A program made the translations under genes and the position numbers. From Streptococcus macacae NCTC 11558 (GTDB lineage Bacteria; Bacillota; Bacilli; Lactobacillales; Streptococcaceae): a DNA stretch of 64,000 nt. The stretch covers positions 558,001 through 622,000 of the forward strand of contig NZ_AEUW02000001.1 in NCBI RefSeq assembly GCF_000187995.2. The letters run 5' to 3'. Numbering within the stretch: the stretch's first letter is position 1; each line of letters opens with the position of its first letter. This document shows positions 37,758-49,780 of the stretch, one piece after another. The notes beneath the pieces were generated by a model. That model saw only the letters and a list, made by a program, of their open reading frames with translations, was not told the DNA's origin and did not search any database.

Positions 37758-40700
37758 ATGGACAAAAAAGTGCGTTATAAATTGCGCAAAGTAAAGAAAA
37801 GATGGGTAACAGTATCTGTTGCATCCGCTATGATGACTTTAACAACCCTTTCGGGTGGCTTAGCAAAAGCAGATTCTAATGAAGTAAAATCTCAGAATTC
37901 TGCTGATTCTAATAATATTATTAAAAGTCAGACTCAGACGACTACCGAATCAGTTACAAGCGAACAAAATGATTCAGTAACAACAAATAGTAGTTCTAAT
38001 TCAGAAACAAGTTCTTCAGTAACACAGAGACAAACAACAAGCAATCCTTATATCTCTAATACAAGTGAACAAACAACTTCTAGCTCTGAACAGACACAAC
38101 AGACACAAAGTCAGGTAGTCACTGAGGCAGATAAAAATTCTGAAGCTAAGAAAGAGACAACTAAGGCTGCAGATAAAGTCACAGAAAATACTGAAAAAGT
38201 CACTGAAGCTAATACAGATGACACTGATGTCAGTGATATACAATTGTTAGAAAGTATTTCAAACGTCAAAGAAGTTGATGGCAAATATTATTATTACGAT
38301 GAAGCTGGTAAGGTAAGAACTAATTTTACTTTAATCGTTAATGGTAAGGCTCTGCATTTTGATGAAAGCGGTGCTTATACAGATACTTCAATTGACACTG
38401 TGAATAAGGATGTTGTCACAACAAGAAGTAATTTATATAAAAAATATAATCAAGTCTATGATCGTTCTGCTAAAAGCTTTGAACATATCGATAACTATTT
38501 GACAGCTGAGTCTTGGTATCGTCCTAAATATATTTTAAAAGATGGAAAGACCTGGACTAAATCAACAGAAAAAGATTTCCGTCCTATTCTAATGGCTTGG
38601 TGGCCAAGTCAAGAAACACAGCGCCAATATGTTAATTACATGAACAAACAGCTTGGAATTAACAAAACTTATGATGATACAAGCAATCAGGTTCAATTAA
38701 ATATTGCAGCAGGGATAATTCAGGCTAAAATAGAAGCTAAAATTACAGCGACAAAAAATACAAACTGGCTGCGTTCTATTATTTCATCGTTTGTCAAAAC
38801 ACAAACGGCATGGAACAGTGAAAGCGAAAAACCATTTGACGATCATTTACAAAATGGCGCACTTCGTTTTGATAACAAAACTAGCTTAACGCCTGGTACT
38901 GGCTCTAACTACCGTATTCTTAACCGCACACCAACTAATCAAACTGGTAAGAAAGATCCTAGATATACTGCTGATAACACTATCGGCGGTTACGAATTCT
39001 TATTAGCCAATGATGTGGACAATTCTAATCCTGTTGTTCAGGCTGAACAGCTGAACTGGCTCCACTTCCTCATGAATTTTGGAAAGATTTACGCTAATGA
39101 TCCTGATGCTAACTTTGACTCCATTCGTGTAGATGCTGTGGACAATGTGGATGCTGACTTGCTTCAAATTGCTGGCGATTACTTAAAAGTTGCTAAGGGT
39201 ATTCATAAAAATGACAAAAACGCTAATGATCATCTGTCTATCTTAGAAGCATGGAGTGACAATGATACACCTTACCTCCATGATGATGGTGACAACATGA
39301 TCAATATGGATAATAAGCTGCGTTTGTCCCTGCTTTATTCTTTGGCTAAACCTCTAAACCAACGTTCAGGTATGAATCCTTTGATCACTAATAGCTTGGT
39401 TAATAGGACAGAAGACAGTGCTGAAACGGCTGCTGTTCCTTCTTACTCCTTTATCCGAGCACATGATAGTGAGGTTCAAGATTTAATTCGTGATATCATT
39501 AAGGCTGAAATCAATCCCAATGTTGTCGGTTATTCCTTCACCATGGAAGAAATTAAAAAGGCCTTTGAGATTTACAATAAAGATTTACTAGCTACCAATA
39601 AGAAATACACGCATTATAATACAGCCCTATCTTATGCCTTGCTTTTGACCAATAAATCCAGTGTACCGCGGGTATACTACGGAGATATGTTTACTGATGA
39701 CGGTCAGTATATGGCCAATAAGACAATTAACTATGATGCCATTGAAGCGCTCTTGAAAGCACGGATAAAATACGTATCTGGCGGTCAATCCATGAGCAAT
39801 ATGAGAGTAGGGAACTCTGAAATCATTACTTCTGTACGTTATGGAAAAGGGGCTTTGACTAAAGATGCTGTTGGGGATCAAACTACTCGTCTGTCAGGTA
39901 TAGGAGTCATTGAAGCTAACCAACCAAGTTTACGCCTTAACGAAAATGAACAAGTCGTCTTGAATATGGGAGCAGCGCATAAAAACCAAGCTTACCGCCC
40001 ACTGTTATTAACAACTAATCAAGGCATTGCGACCTATAATTCAGATCAAGAAGCAGCTGGTTTGGTTCGCTATACGAATGATAGAGGTGAGTTGATCTTT
40101 ACGGCAGCTGATATTAAAGGCTATGCCAATCCGCAAGTCTCAGGTTACTTAGGAGTTTGGGTTCCTGTTGGTGCAGCTGCCAACCAAGATATTCGTGTGG
40201 CAGCGAGTGAAACTCCATCTACAGATGGCAAGTCTGTTCACCAAAATGCTGCTTTAGATTCACGTGTTATGTTTGAAGGCTTCTCGAATTTCCAAGATTT
40301 TGCGACCAAGGAAGACGAGTATACCAATGTGGTTATTGCTAAAAACGTTGACAAGTTTGCCGAATGGGGCGTGACGGATTTTGAAATGGCGCCGCAGTAT
40401 GTTTCTTCGACAGATGGGACTTTCCTTGATTCTGTGATTCAAAACGGCTATGCCTTTACAGACCGTTATGACTTAGGTATTTCTAAGCCAAATAAATACG
40501 GTACGGCAGACCACTTGGTTAAGGCCATCAAAGCGCTTCACAGCAAGGGCATTAAAGTGATGGCGGACTGGGTGCCAGATCAAATGTATACTTTCCCAGA
40601 AAAAGAAGTTGTAACAGCTACCCGTACTGATAAGTATGGTACACCGACAGAAGGTTCTCGTATCCAAAGCAGCCTTTATGTGACAGATACGAAAAGTTCA

Positions 40701-42014
40701 GGAAAAGATCAACAAGCTAAATACGGCGGTGAATTCTTGAAAGAACTTCAGGAGAAATACCCAGAACTCTTCACTAGGAAACAGATTTCAACGGGTGTTG
40801 CGATGGATCCGACTGTTAAAATTAAGCAGTGGTCAGCCAAATACTTCAATGGAACCAATATTTTAGGACGCGGTGCGGATTATGTCCTAAAAGATCAAGC
40901 TACTAATTCTCATTTCAATATTTCAGATGATAAAGAAACAAATTTCCTTCCTAAATCATTACTAAATCAAGACAGCCAAGTCGGCTTCTCTTATGATGGA
41001 ACTGGATATGTTTACTATTCAACCAGTGGTTATCAAGCTAAAAATACTTTTATCAGTGAAGGTGACAAATGGTACTATTTTGACAAAAATGGTTACATGG
41101 TGACTGGTGTTCAAAATATTAATGGTGTTCATTATTACTTCCTGCCTAATGGCCTTCAATTGAGAAACGCTATTCTTAAGAATGAAAATGGTACTTATGC
41201 TTATTATGGAAATGATGGACGCCGATATGAAAATGGCTATTATCAATTTACCAGCGGCGTTTGGCGTCATTTTAAGAATGGAGAAATGAGTGTTGGCTTA
41301 ACTGTTGTTGATAATGAGGTTCAATATTTTGATGAGATGGGTTATCAGGCCAAAGGTAAATTTGTCACAACTGCTGATGGCAAAATAAGATACTTTGATA
41401 AAGAATCTGGCAATATGCACCGAAATCATTTCATTGAAAATGAAAAAGGCCAATGGCTCTACCTTGGTGTCAATGGTGCAGCAGTAGTAGGCAATCAAAC
41501 GATTAATGGCCAACGCCTCTACTTTAAAGCTAACGGTATTCAAGCCAAAGGTGAGTTTATCACAGATCAGCAAGGCCGTATCAGCTATTATGATGCTAAT
41601 TCCGGGGATCAAATCCGCAACCGTTTCGTTAGAAACAGCCAAGGCCAATGGTTCTACTTTGACAATAATGGCTATGCCGTAACAGGAGCAAGGACTATTA
41701 ATGGTCAACGTCTCTACTTTAAAGCTAACGGTGTTCAGGCCAAAGGTGAGTTTATCACAGATCAGCAAGGCCGTATCAGCTATTATGACGCTGCATCTGG
41801 TGATCAAATCCGCAACCGTTTCGTTAGAAACAGCCAAGGCCAATGGTTCTACTTTGACAATAATGGCTATGCCGTAACAGGAGCAAGGACTATTAATGGT
41901 CAACGTCTCTACTTTAAAGCTAACGGTGTTCAGGCCAAAGGTGAGTTTATCACAGATCAGCAAGGCCGTATCAGCTATTATGATCCTAATTCTGGCGATC
42001 AAATTCTGCTTTAA
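37758..42014 (+). CDS. gtfB: Glucosyltransferase GtfB (GTF-I), water-insoluble glucan
   Basis: The protein (1418 aa) is a secreted GH70 glucansucrase that turns sucrose into alpha-1,3-rich sticky glucan. It has a signal peptide (residues 1-38, ending GGLAKA) and a Ser/Thr-rich variable region (about 40-160). The catalytic core has the nucleophile Asp459 (SIRVDAVD), acid/base Glu497 (ILEAWSD) and transition-state Asp570 (RAHDSEVQ). C-terminal YG/A glucan-binding repeats start near residue 1085. The C-terminus ends abruptly at GDQILL inside a 65-aa repeat; I recall 1476 aa for UA159, so this allele appears to have fewer repeats. TTTGGAGG precedes the ATG. Confidence 0.96.
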   Translation: MDKKVRYKLRKVKKRWVTVSVASAMMTLTTLSGGLAKADSNEVKSQNSADSNNIIKSQTQTTTESVTSEQNDSVTTNSSSNSETSSSVTQRQTTSNPYISNTSEQTTSSSEQTQQTQSQVVTEADKNSEAKKETTKAADKVTENTEKVTEANTDDTDVSDIQLLESISNVKEVDGKYYYYDEAGKVRTNFTLIVNGKALHFDESGAYTDTSIDTVNKDVVTTRSNLYKKYNQVYDRSAKSFEHIDNYLTAESWYRPKYILKDGKTWTKSTEKDFRPILMAWWPSQETQRQYVNYMNKQLGINKTYDDTSNQVQLNIAAGIIQAKIEAKITATKNTNWLRSIISSFVKTQTAWNSESEKPFDDHLQNGALRFDNKTSLTPGTGSNYRILNRTPTNQTGKKDPRYTADNTIGGYEFLLANDVDNSNPVVQAEQLNWLHFLMNFGKIYANDPDANFDSIRVDAVDNVDADLLQIAGDYLKVAKGIHKNDKNANDHLSILEAWSDNDTPYLHDDGDNMINMDNKLRLSLLYSLAKPLNQRSGMNPLITNSLVNRTEDSAETAAVPSYSFIRAHDSEVQDLIRDIIKAEINPNVVGYSFTMEEIKKAFEIYNKDLLATNKKYTHYNTALSYALLLTNKSSVPRVYYGDMFTDDGQYMANKTINYDAIEALLKARIKYVSGGQSMSNMRVGNSEIITSVRYGKGALTKDAVGDQTTRLSGIGVIEANQPSLRLNENEQVVLNMGAAHKNQAYRPLLLTTNQGIATYNSDQEAAGLVRYTNDRGELIFTAADIKGYANPQVSGYLGVWVPVGAAANQDIRVAASETPSTDGKSVHQNAALDSRVMFEGFSNFQDFATKEDEYTNVVIAKNVDKFAEWGVTDFEMAPQYVSSTDGTFLDSVIQNGYAFTDRYDLGISKPNKYGTADHLVKAIKALHSKGIKVMADWVPDQMYTFPEKEVVTATRTDKYGTPTEGSRIQSSLYVTDTKSSGKDQQAKYGGEFLKELQEKYPELFTRKQISTGVAMDPTVKIKQWSAKYFNGTNILGRGADYVLKDQATNSHFNISDDKETNFLPKSLLNQDSQVGFSYDGTGYVYYSTSGYQAKNTFISEGDKWYYFDKNGYMVTGVQNINGVHYYFLPNGLQLRNAILKNENGTYAYYGNDGRRYENGYYQFTSGVWRHFKNGEMSVGLTVVDNEVQYFDEMGYQAKGKFVTTADGKIRYFDKESGNMHRNHFIENEKGQWLYLGVNGAAVVGNQTINGQRLYFKANGIQAKGEFITDQQGRISYYDANSGDQIRNRFVRNSQGQWFYFDNNGYAVTGARTINGQRLYFKANGVQAKGEFITDQQGRISYYDAASGDQIRNRFVRNSQGQWFYFDNNGYAVTGARTINGQRLYFKANGVQAKGEFITDQQGRISYYDPNSGDQILL
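41616..42014 (+). repeat. 195-bp tandem repeats in the gtfB glucan-binding domain
   Basis: A 195-bp (65-aa) unit starting CGCAACCGTTTCG repeats almost exactly at 41616 and 41811. A following copy is cut right after its shared GATCAAAT, where the sequence turns to CTGCTTTAA and stops. A related partial unit precedes the first. Such repeats change number by recombination. Confidence 0.85.
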
Positions 42015-42028
42015 TCAGTGATTAAAAC

Positions 42029-42079
42029 AAGAGAATAGGATGACAATCATGTTTTTTGTCCTTCCTATTCTCTTTTTTG
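42029..42079 (+). terminator. gtfB terminator
   Basis: Stem AAGAGAATAGGA (42029-42040) with TCCTATTCTCTT (42063-42074), an inner GACAA/TTGTC stem, and a following T run. It separates gtfB and gtfC transcripts, at least in part. Confidence 0.8.
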
Positions 42080-42194
42080 TTTAAAAAATTCTTAAGGTAA
42101 GTTCAGTTATTTTTTAATACTTATCATAAATTTATAATGAATTTATTTTTTTAGAAAAAATTAAAAAAATTTATTGTAATTTAATTACAACACA

Positions 42195-42223
42195 TTGTCT
42201 TTTTGTTATAAAAATGTTACAAT
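42195..42223 (+). promoter_or_regulatory. gtfC promoter overlapped by a VicR-type box
   Basis: -35 TTGTCT (42195-42200), 17-base spacer, -10 TACAAT (42218-42223) with TGT before it. TGTTAT-N5-TGTTAC at 42204-42220 matches the VicR/WalR direct-repeat consensus TGTWAH-N5-TGTWAH exactly. VicR control of gtf genes is reported in S. mutans. Confidence 0.7.
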
Positions 42224-42266
42224 AACTATGTTTTATATCAAAACACTTAAATATTTTGGAGGATGT

Positions 42267-45200
42267 ATGGAAAAGAAAGTACATTTTAAATTACGTAAAG
42301 TGAAGAAGCGATGGGTAACAGTATCAGTTGCCTCTACCGTCTTGGCTTTGACTTCTCTTTCAGGTGGATTTGTAAAAGCAGATTCTAATGAAGATAGTAA
42401 TCAGGTTGTTAATGACTCTCAAACAGGTCTTGTGACAACAAGTAAGGAAACGACTAAAGAAGACTCTGCCTCTTCTGGTGCAGCAAATACTGCAACTTCA
42501 GAGCCTAAAGTAACTGAGAACAATCTCAAGAATAATGCAGCTACTAAAACTGCAGATGCTAATGCTGCTGTAAATGCTCAAGCAGCAGTGAGTCAATCAA
42601 AATCTGTCAGTGATAAAATAGTTGCTGCTTCGCCAAAAGCTGCAAACCGTACAGCAGCCAACAATAAAGTTGCTGCAGCAAATACCGCAGCAAATGTACG
42701 CCGATCTGTCACTGCTAAATTTGTTCCTAACAAACCAAAAGATATAAAGATAAATCAATCAGGATTGTTGGGCCGAGATAATGTTGAAGCACTTAACAGT
42801 GTTAAAAACATTAAAAATGTTAATGGTAAATATTATTATTACAAAGAAGATGGCACTGTTCAAAAAAATTATGCCTTGAATATTAATGGTAAGATATTTT
42901 ACTTTGATGAAACTGGTGCCTTATCAGATAGTTCTTTACCTAAGAGAGGATCTACATCTGATTTCACTGATAAGACTAGTGATTTTGCAAAACATAATCA
43001 GGCTTATAGTACGGCTGCAGAAAGTTTTGAACATATCAATAACTATTTAACGGCTGATTCTTGGTATCGTCCAAAGAGTATCTTGAAGGACGGAAAGACC
43101 TGGACTGAATCTACAGATAAAGATTTTCGTCCTATTCTTATGTCCTGGTGGCCTGACCAAGAAACACAGCGTCAGTATGTTAACTATATGAACACGCAGC
43201 TTGGAATCAATAGAACTTATAACTCTTCTACTAGCCAAGCACAATTAGATTTGGCTGCACAAACAGTACAAACCAAGATTGAAGAAAAAATCACGGCGAC
43301 AAAAAATACAAACTGGCTGCGTTCTATTATTTCATCGTTTGTCAAAACACAAACAGCTTGGAACAGTGAAAGTGAAAAACCATTTGACGATCATTTACAA
43401 AAGGGTGCCCTTCTTTATAGTAATAATAGTAAGACAAGCCCGCATGCTAACTCAAATTATCGTATTCTTAACCGCACGCCGACTTACCAAACTGGTAAAC
43501 ACGATCCACGTTACACAGCTGATCCAAGTATGGGAGGCTATGAGTTTTTACTAGCTAATGATGTGGACAATTCTAATCCTGTCGTTCAGGCTGAACAGCT
43601 GAACTGGCTCCACTTCCTCATGAATTTTGGAAAGATTTACGCTAATGATCCTGATGCTAACTTTGACTCCATTCGTGTAGATGCTGTGGACAATGTGGAT
43701 GCTGACCTGCTTCAAATTGCTGGCGATTACTTAAAAGCTGCTAAGGGTATTCATAAGAATGACAAAAACGCTAATGATCATCTGTCTATCTTAGAAGCAT
43801 GGAGTAATAATGATACACCTTACCTCCATGATGATGGTGACAACATGATCAATATGGATAACAAGCTGCGTTTGTCTCTGCTTTATTCTCTGGCTAAACC
43901 TTTAGGAGAACGTTCAGGCATGAATCCTTTGATCACTAATAGCTTGATTAATAGGACAGAAGACAGTGCTGAAACGGCTGCTGTTCCTTCTTACTCCTTT
44001 ATCCGAGCACATGATAGTGAAGTGCAGGATCTGATTGGCCGGATTATCAGAGCTGAAATCAATCCCAATGTTGTCGGTTATTCTTTCACCATGGAAGAAA
44101 TTAAAAAGGCCTTTGAGATTTACAATAAAGATTTACTAGCTACCAATAAGAAATACACGCATTATAATACAGCCCTATCTTATGCCTTGCTTTTGACCAA
44201 TAAATCCAGTGTACCGCGGGTATACTATGGAGATATGTTTACTGATGATGGTCAGTATATGGCCAATAAGACAATTAACTATGATGCCATTGAAGCGCTC
44301 TTGAAAGCACGGATAAAATACGTATCTGGCGGTCAATCCATGAGCAATATGAGAGTAGGGAACTCTGAAATCATTACTTCTGTACGTTATGGAAAAGGGG
44401 CTTTGACTAAAAACGTTGTTGGAGACCAAACCACTCGTTTATCAGGAGTTGCTGTTATTGAAGGAAATAATCCTAATCTTCGTTTGAATAGTTATGACCG
44501 TGTTGTCGTCAATATGGGAGCAGCGCATAAAAACCAAGCTTACCGCCCACTGTTATTGACAACTAATCAAGGCATTGCGACCTATAATTCAGATCAAGAA
44601 GCAGCTGGTTTGGTTCGCTATACGAATGACAGAGGTGAGTTGATCTTTACGGCAGCTGATATTAAAGGCTATGCCAATCCGCAAGTTTCAGGTTACTTAG
44701 GAGTTTGGGTTCCTGTTGGTGCAGCTGCCAACCAAGATATTCGTGTGGCAGCGAGTGAAACTCCATCTACAGATGGCAAGTCTGTTCACCAAAATGCTGC
44801 TTTAGATTCACGTGTTATGTTTGAAGGCTTCTCGAATTTCCAAGATTTTGCGACCAAGGAAGACGAGTATACCAATGTGGTTATTGCTAAAAACGTTGAC
44901 AAGTTTGCCGAATGGGGCGTGACAGATTTTGAAATGGCGCCGCAGTATGTTTCTTCGACAGATGGGACTTTCCTTGATTCTGTGATTCAAAACGGCTATG
45001 CCTTTACAGACCGTTATGACTTAGGTATTTCTAAGCCAAATAAATACGGTACGGCAGACCACTTGGTTAAGGCCATCAAAGCGCTTCACAGCAAGGGCAT
45101 TAAAGTGATGGCGGACTGGGTGCCAGATCAAATGTACGCTTTCCCAGAAAAAGAAGTTGTTGAAGTAACGCGAGTGGACAAATATGGAAGAGTTATTGCT

Positions 45201-46613
45201 GGTTCTCAAATTAAAAACACACTTTATGTGGTGGACAGTAAGAGCTCAGGAAAAGATCAACAAGCTAAATACGGCGGTGAATTCTTGAAAGAACTTCAGG
45301 AGAAATACCCAGAACTCTTTACTAGGAAACAGATTTCAACGGGTGTTGCGATGGATCCGACTGTTAAAATTAAGCAGTGGTCAGCCAAATACTTCAATGG
45401 AACCAATATTTTAGGACGCGGTGCAGGTTATGTCTTAAAAGATCAAGCAACAAACACTTACTTCAGCTTAGCTGCAGATAAAACTTTCCTTCCTAAGTCT
45501 TTGTTAACAGATCGTTCGTCAACTAACTATACAACTGGTTTTGTACATGACGGGAAAGGCTATACTTACTATTCAACTAGTGGCAATCAAGCAAAAAATA
45601 CTTTTATCAGTTTAGGTGATAAATGGTACTATTTTGATAAAGATGGTTACATGGTAACAGGTGCTAAGTTTATCAATGGCGCAAACTATTTCTTCCTGTC
45701 AAATGGTATCCAATTGAGAAATGCCATTTATAATAATGGTCATAATGTTTTTGCTTATTATGGAAACGATGGGCGCCGATATGAAAATGGCTATTATCTC
45801 TTTGGACAACAGTGGCGTTATTTCCGAAATGGTGTTATGGCTGTTGGTTTAACGACTGTCAACGGAGGAGCAGTTCAATACTTTGATAATTCTGGATTCC
45901 AAGCTAAAGGACAGTTTATTACGACATCAGATAATAAATTACGTTACTTTGATAGAAATTCAGGAAATCAAATTTCAAATTCATTTGTAAGAAATTCTAA
46001 GGGAGAATGGTTCTTCTTTGATCAAAATGGGGTAGCTGCCACAGGAGCAAGAACTATTAATGGCCAACGCCTCTACTTTAAAGCTAACGGTGTTCAGGCT
46101 AAAGGTGAATTTATCACAGATGGAAATGGCCGCGTGAAGTATTATGATGCCAATTCAGGTAATGAAATCCGCAACCGTTTCGTTAGAAACAGCCAAGGCC
46201 AATGGTTCTTCTTTGATAACAATGGCTATGCCGTAACAGGAGCAAGAACTATTAATGGCCAACGCCTCTACTTTAAAGCTAACGGTGTTCAGGCTAAAGG
46301 TGAATTCATTACAGAAAGCAAAGGCCGTGTCAAATACTATGATCCTCAATCAGGTATTGAAGTGCGTAACCGTTATATAAAGACATCATCAGGAAATTGG
46401 TATTATTTCGGTAATGATGGTTATTCTCTTGTAGGTTGGCACATAGTTGAAGGAAAATGGGCTTATTTTGATGAGAATGGTATTTATCGCTATAACAATG
46501 ATTACCAAAGAGGAAATCGAAATCCTAATCGTACAATAAATCGCGGAAGTACGAATGATTTCCGTTTCAGACCTAGATATGATAGATTTTTCCCTGGTTT
46601 CTTTAGATTCTAA
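42267..46613 (+). CDS. gtfC: Glucosyltransferase GtfC (GTF-SI), mixed soluble/insoluble glucan
   Basis: The protein (1448 aa) is the tandem paralogue of GtfB. Signal peptide (residues 1-37, ending GGFVKA), an Ala/Asn-rich variable region (about 60-185) that differs completely from GtfB, and a GH70 core with Asp472 (SIRVDAVD), Glu510 (ILEAWSN) and Asp583 (RAHDSEVQ). C-terminal glucan-binding repeats follow, then an Arg/Asn/Phe-rich end ([14 protein letters not shown] to FFRF). I start it at the ATG at 42267 after TTTGGAGG; upstream in-frame ATGs lie within the promoter. GtfC works mainly at the tooth pellicle. Long blocks are nearly identical to gtfB. Confidence 0.96.
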   Translation: MEKKVHFKLRKVKKRWVTVSVASTVLALTSLSGGFVKADSNEDSNQVVNDSQTGLVTTSKETTKEDSASSGAANTATSEPKVTENNLKNNAATKTADANAAVNAQAAVSQSKSVSDKIVAASPKAANRTAANNKVAAANTAANVRRSVTAKFVPNKPKDIKINQSGLLGRDNVEALNSVKNIKNVNGKYYYYKEDGTVQKNYALNINGKIFYFDETGALSDSSLPKRGSTSDFTDKTSDFAKHNQAYSTAAESFEHINNYLTADSWYRPKSILKDGKTWTESTDKDFRPILMSWWPDQETQRQYVNYMNTQLGINRTYNSSTSQAQLDLAAQTVQTKIEEKITATKNTNWLRSIISSFVKTQTAWNSESEKPFDDHLQKGALLYSNNSKTSPHANSNYRILNRTPTYQTGKHDPRYTADPSMGGYEFLLANDVDNSNPVVQAEQLNWLHFLMNFGKIYANDPDANFDSIRVDAVDNVDADLLQIAGDYLKAAKGIHKNDKNANDHLSILEAWSNNDTPYLHDDGDNMINMDNKLRLSLLYSLAKPLGERSGMNPLITNSLINRTEDSAETAAVPSYSFIRAHDSEVQDLIGRIIRAEINPNVVGYSFTMEEIKKAFEIYNKDLLATNKKYTHYNTALSYALLLTNKSSVPRVYYGDMFTDDGQYMANKTINYDAIEALLKARIKYVSGGQSMSNMRVGNSEIITSVRYGKGALTKNVVGDQTTRLSGVAVIEGNNPNLRLNSYDRVVVNMGAAHKNQAYRPLLLTTNQGIATYNSDQEAAGLVRYTNDRGELIFTAADIKGYANPQVSGYLGVWVPVGAAANQDIRVAASETPSTDGKSVHQNAALDSRVMFEGFSNFQDFATKEDEYTNVVIAKNVDKFAEWGVTDFEMAPQYVSSTDGTFLDSVIQNGYAFTDRYDLGISKPNKYGTADHLVKAIKALHSKGIKVMADWVPDQMYAFPEKEVVEVTRVDKYGRVIAGSQIKNTLYVVDSKSSGKDQQAKYGGEFLKELQEKYPELFTRKQISTGVAMDPTVKIKQWSAKYFNGTNILGRGAGYVLKDQATNTYFSLAADKTFLPKSLLTDRSSTNYTTGFVHDGKGYTYYSTSGNQAKNTFISLGDKWYYFDKDGYMVTGAKFINGANYFFLSNGIQLRNAIYNNGHNVFAYYGNDGRRYENGYYLFGQQWRYFRNGVMAVGLTTVNGGAVQYFDNSGFQAKGQFITTSDNKLRYFDRNSGNQISNSFVRNSKGEWFFFDQNGVAATGARTINGQRLYFKANGVQAKGEFITDGNGRVKYYDANSGNEIRNRFVRNSQGQWFFFDNNGYAVTGARTINGQRLYFKANGVQAKGEFITESKGRVKYYDPQSGIEVRNRYIKTSSGNWYYFGNDGYSLVGWHIVEGKWAYFDENGIYRYNNDYQRGNRNPNRTINRGSTNDFRFRPRYDRFFPGFFRF

Positions 46614-46982
46614 TATAAACAGCTAATGACTATCTGTCATTTGCGGGAAAATAGCATCATTGACTTTTCCTTATCTAAAATTCCTTTGCTTGTTATCAAG
46701 CGGTAAAGGTAATAAAATAATTAGTAGAGGCAGGACTTTGGTCTTGTCTCTATTTTCTTATGTTACTTATTTTCCAAAAGTTATTTTTTCTTCAAAGCAA
46801 GAGGAGAAGGAAATTCTTGCTTTTATAAAAATTACAATTTTGTAAGGTTATTGTTTTTTAATGTAAGGATCAAAGACTTTTTTTCCTTTAAAATAATAGG
46901 TGTTCGCAATAAATAGTTAACTTGTTTAAATGCGGTTAATACAGAGTAATTATTTTTAGTATAATGGTTTAAAGGAGAAATT
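46614..46982. other. 369-base gap between gtfC and mbrA
   Basis: It contains the gtfC terminator (46726-46751), a second hairpin AAAGCAAGA/TCTTGCTTT (46794-46823) and a -10 TATAAT (46960-46965) for mbrA with a poor -35. A 61-codon frame starting at 46660 crosses the terminator and lacks a ribosome site, so I do not call it a gene. Confidence 0.6.
46726..46756 (+). terminator. gtfC terminator
   Basis: Stem AGAGGCAGGAC (46726-46736) with GTCTTGTCTCT (46741-46751), held with two G-U pairs, then ATTTT. Confidence 0.65.
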
Positions 46983-47735
46983 ATGCTTTTAGAGATTAAT
47001 CATTTAGAAAAAGTATTTCGGACACGTTTTTCAAAAGAAGAGACACGTGCTTTACAAGATGTTGATTTTAAAGTTGAGAAAGAAGAATTTATCGCCATAA
47101 TGGGGGAATCCGGATCTGGTAAAACAACCTTGCTTAATATTCTAGCTACCTTAGAAAAGCCAACCAATGGTTCTGTTGTCCTAAATGGTGAAAATATTAT
47201 CAAAATCAAAGAAAACCGGCTAGCTGCATTTCGTCTTAAAAATCTAGGCTTTGTTTTTCAAGAGTTTAATCTTTTAGATACTCTTTCTGTTCAAGACAAT
47301 ATTTTTTTACCTTTAGTGCTTGATCGCCAAAATTACAAAGAAATGGAAAAGCGTTTATACCGCCTTGCTCCTAAACTTCGTATTCAAGATCTGCTGGAAA
47401 AGCGTCCCTTTGAACTTTCAGGAGGCCAAAAACAACGTGTCGCTATTGCTCGCAGCCTTATTACTAAGCCTCAAATCCTTTTAGCAGATGAACCGACAGC
47501 AGCACTGGATTATCGCAATTCGGAAGATTTACTGAATTTATTTGAAGATATTAATGCAGATGGCCAAACCATTTTAATGGTTACTCACTCAGCCAACGCA
47601 GCAAGTCATGCTAAACGTGTTCTTTTTATTAAAGATGGGCGTATATTCCATCAGCTTTACAGAGGAAATAAAAGCAATCAAGAATTTAATAAGGATATTT
47701 CTTTATCTATGTCAGCACTTTTAGGAGGTGAGTAA
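46983..47735 (+). CDS. mbrA: Bacitracin resistance ABC transporter ATPase MbrA
   Basis: The protein (250 aa) is the ATPase of a BceAB-type peptide-antibiotic transporter. It has Walker A GESGSGKTT, signature LSGGQKQRVAIARS and Walker B ILLADEPTAALD. AAAGGAG precedes the ATG. The gene order ABC ATPase, ABC permease, response regulator, histidine kinase immediately after gtfC is that of mbrABCD of S. mutans, known to give bacitracin resistance. The start of mbrB lies one base after its stop. Confidence 0.94.
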   Translation: MLLEINHLEKVFRTRFSKEETRALQDVDFKVEKEEFIAIMGESGSGKTTLLNILATLEKPTNGSVVLNGENIIKIKENRLAAFRLKNLGFVFQEFNLLDTLSVQDNIFLPLVLDRQNYKEMEKRLYRLAPKLRIQDLLEKRPFELSGGQKQRVAIARSLITKPQILLADEPTAALDYRNSEDLLNLFEDINADGQTILMVTHSANAASHAKRVLFIKDGRIFHQLYRGNKSNQEFNKDISLSMSALLGGE

Positions 47736-47736
47736 A

Positions 47737-49737
47737 ATGTTTTATCTTAAACTTGCAGTTAATAATATTAGGCAGTCTTTTAAACATTTTGCTCCTTTTT
47801 TCCTTGTTAGCATAACAACCTTTATGTTTAGCAGTATTACACTGCTTATTATGTTAAGTAAGACTGCTAAAACAATGGGAACAGGCAGCTTTGCCCTAGG
47901 GTTGGCTTATATTGTTTTAAGTATCTTTTCAGCCATTATGTGCTTCTATAGTTATCATTTTTTCTTAAAGCAGCGCAATCAAGAATTTGGACTTTATAAC
48001 ATCTTGGGAATGAATAAGAATCAAATCATTTGGCTATCTACCATAGAACTACTTATCATTTATGCTATCACAATGTTATTGGGGGTCGTTTTCAGCCTTA
48101 TCTTTGCTAACATCTTTTATCTTGTTTTCGTTAATTTGATTCACTATAATAATTTAAATTTTTCAGTCAATTCAATTGCCTTTGTGATTAATATTATTTT
48201 ATTCTCAGGTATTTTCTTCTTACTTGAGCTAGTAAACATTTTTAAAATCCGTAAAACTTCTGCCCTGAATCTTTTCAGTAATCAAAGTCAAGGAGAGCGT
48301 GAACCAAGAGGAAATATCATTTTAGCTCTTATTGGTCTCTTAGCGATCGGCTATGGATATTACTTATCAATTTCATCAGCTCATTTAAGCGCCTTGACAG
48401 GAATCAGCCGTTTCTTTCAAGCTATATTGGCTGTTATATTAGGTACTTATTTATTTTATATTAGTTTTATGACTTGGTATTTGAAATTTCGCCGTAAAAA
48501 TAAGAGTTACTTTTACAAGCCAGAACATTTTGTCAACACTTCTCAAATGATTTTTCGTATGAAACAAAATGCAGTTGGTCTTGCTAATATCACTTTATTA
48601 GCCATTATGGCTTTTGTAACGATTTTTTCAACAGTAGCTTTATATAGCAGCAATAACTCTCTAGTTAATGATACTTATCCTAAAAATTCACGCATTGAAT
48701 TTATAAAAATTGATAAGCCCAAAGAAGCTGAAGAAGTTATTAATCATAATGTTGTCCAGTCTTTAAAAAAAACCTACCCAAATTTTAATAAAAACTTTGC
48801 ACAGTATAAGTCCGCCTCTTTTGCTATTCCATATAACAATCAAAAAAACATTAATGTGCAACCTTCTTTTGTTGCTAATGCTTATGCTCACCTTGATAAA
48901 GTTGCTTCTATCGAAGTTATAACGCAAAAAGATTTTCGCAAATTAGGCAATAAACTACCAAAACTGTCTAAAGGTCAGGTCGCTTTCTATGATTATAATC
49001 AAAATAAAAGTTTCTCCTTTTCAGGTATCAATTGGTTAGGCCGCTATTATAAAAAGGGATACACGATAAAGAAGGTCAAAAATGTAGCTCTTAGTAATAT
49101 GGGAATACCTGCAGGTATTTTAATTGTCTCAGACGAACAAACGCTTGCTGATATGTTAACGGTTTATAATAAAAACACTCAAAGGAAAGTTAGCTATAAT
49201 TATAAGGCCTTTGCTGATTTATCGAATAAAGAACAAAAAGTATTAACTGATTTTTTCACTAAAAACAAGGGACAGTTTACTAAACAAGGACATACTATTT
49301 ATACTAATTTTACAACAGCTAAAGAGTTTCGTGAAGAAGGATTGAAAATGACAGGCGGATTTCTCTTCACAGGTTTTCTGCTAGGGATCGCCTTTTTATT
49401 GGGGGCAGCCTTAATTATTTATTACAAACAGTTATCTGAAGGAACCCAAGATAAACGTTCTTATCAGATTTTGCAGGAAGTAGGGATGAGTTTGAAGCAG
49501 GTAAAGAAAACGATCAATTCACAGATTGTATTAGTGTTTTTCATGCCTTTAATCCTTGCGATTATGCATTTTCTCTTTGCTTTACCAATTTTGAAAAAGC
49601 TTTTACTGAATTTTGGTGTACAAGGTGATCGTTTTATTTATACAGTCAGTGTATTAACTATCTTAGGTATCTTAATCATCTACTTTATTATCTATAAAGT
49701 AACTAGTAGGACTTATTATAAAATAATTGAAAGATAG
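47737..49737 (+). CDS. mbrB: Bacitracin resistance ABC transporter permease MbrB
   Basis: The protein (666 aa) is a BceB-type FtsX-family permease with ten predicted helices and a large outside domain (about residues 300-520) between helices 7 and 8. This domain is the sensor for cell-wall-active peptides in Bce systems. I start it at the ATG at 47737 after AGGAGGTGAG; a GTG nine bases upstream would overlap the mbrA stop. The transporter both confers resistance and signals to MbrD. A small terminator-like hairpin follows its stop. Confidence 0.94.
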   Translation: MFYLKLAVNNIRQSFKHFAPFFLVSITTFMFSSITLLIMLSKTAKTMGTGSFALGLAYIVLSIFSAIMCFYSYHFFLKQRNQEFGLYNILGMNKNQIIWLSTIELLIIYAITMLLGVVFSLIFANIFYLVFVNLIHYNNLNFSVNSIAFVINIILFSGIFFLLELVNIFKIRKTSALNLFSNQSQGEREPRGNIILALIGLLAIGYGYYLSISSAHLSALTGISRFFQAILAVILGTYLFYISFMTWYLKFRRKNKSYFYKPEHFVNTSQMIFRMKQNAVGLANITLLAIMAFVTIFSTVALYSSNNSLVNDTYPKNSRIEFIKIDKPKEAEEVINHNVVQSLKKTYPNFNKNFAQYKSASFAIPYNNQKNINVQPSFVANAYAHLDKVASIEVITQKDFRKLGNKLPKLSKGQVAFYDYNQNKSFSFSGINWLGRYYKKGYTIKKVKNVALSNMGIPAGILIVSDEQTLADMLTVYNKNTQRKVSYNYKAFADLSNKEQKVLTDFFTKNKGQFTKQGHTIYTNFTTAKEFREEGLKMTGGFLFTGFLLGIAFLLGAALIIYYKQLSEGTQDKRSYQILQEVGMSLKQVKKTINSQIVLVFFMPLILAIMHFLFALPILKKLLLNFGVQGDRFIYTVSVLTILGILIIYFIIYKVTSRTYYKIIER

Positions 49738-49741
49738 GAGA

Positions 49742-49766
49742 AGTAGCGATTTTTCGCTGCTTTTTT
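49742..49766 (+). terminator. Attenuator-like hairpin between mbrB and mbrC
   Basis: An 8-bp stem, AGTAGCGA (49742-49749) with TCGCTGCT (49754-49761), containing one G-T pair, with a TTTT loop and followed by a six-T run. It is only 20 bases before the mbrC ATG. Confidence 0.65.
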
Positions 49767-49780
49767 GGTAGAATGAGAGT

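Noticed and set aside
41298-42002. Long antisense frame (234 codons) across the gtfB repeats
   Set aside because: It is a mirror of the repeated glucan-binding coding sequence, has no ribosome site, and breaks up where the repeats end. The matching antisense frames in gtfC behave the same way.
42195-42266. Longer GtfC start upstream of 42267
   Set aside because: The extra codons cover the -10 box and the start of the transcript; the signal peptide begins properly at 42267.
46660-46845. 61-codon frame between gtfC and mbrA
   Set aside because: It runs through the gtfC terminator hairpin, lacks a ribosome site and resembles no family.
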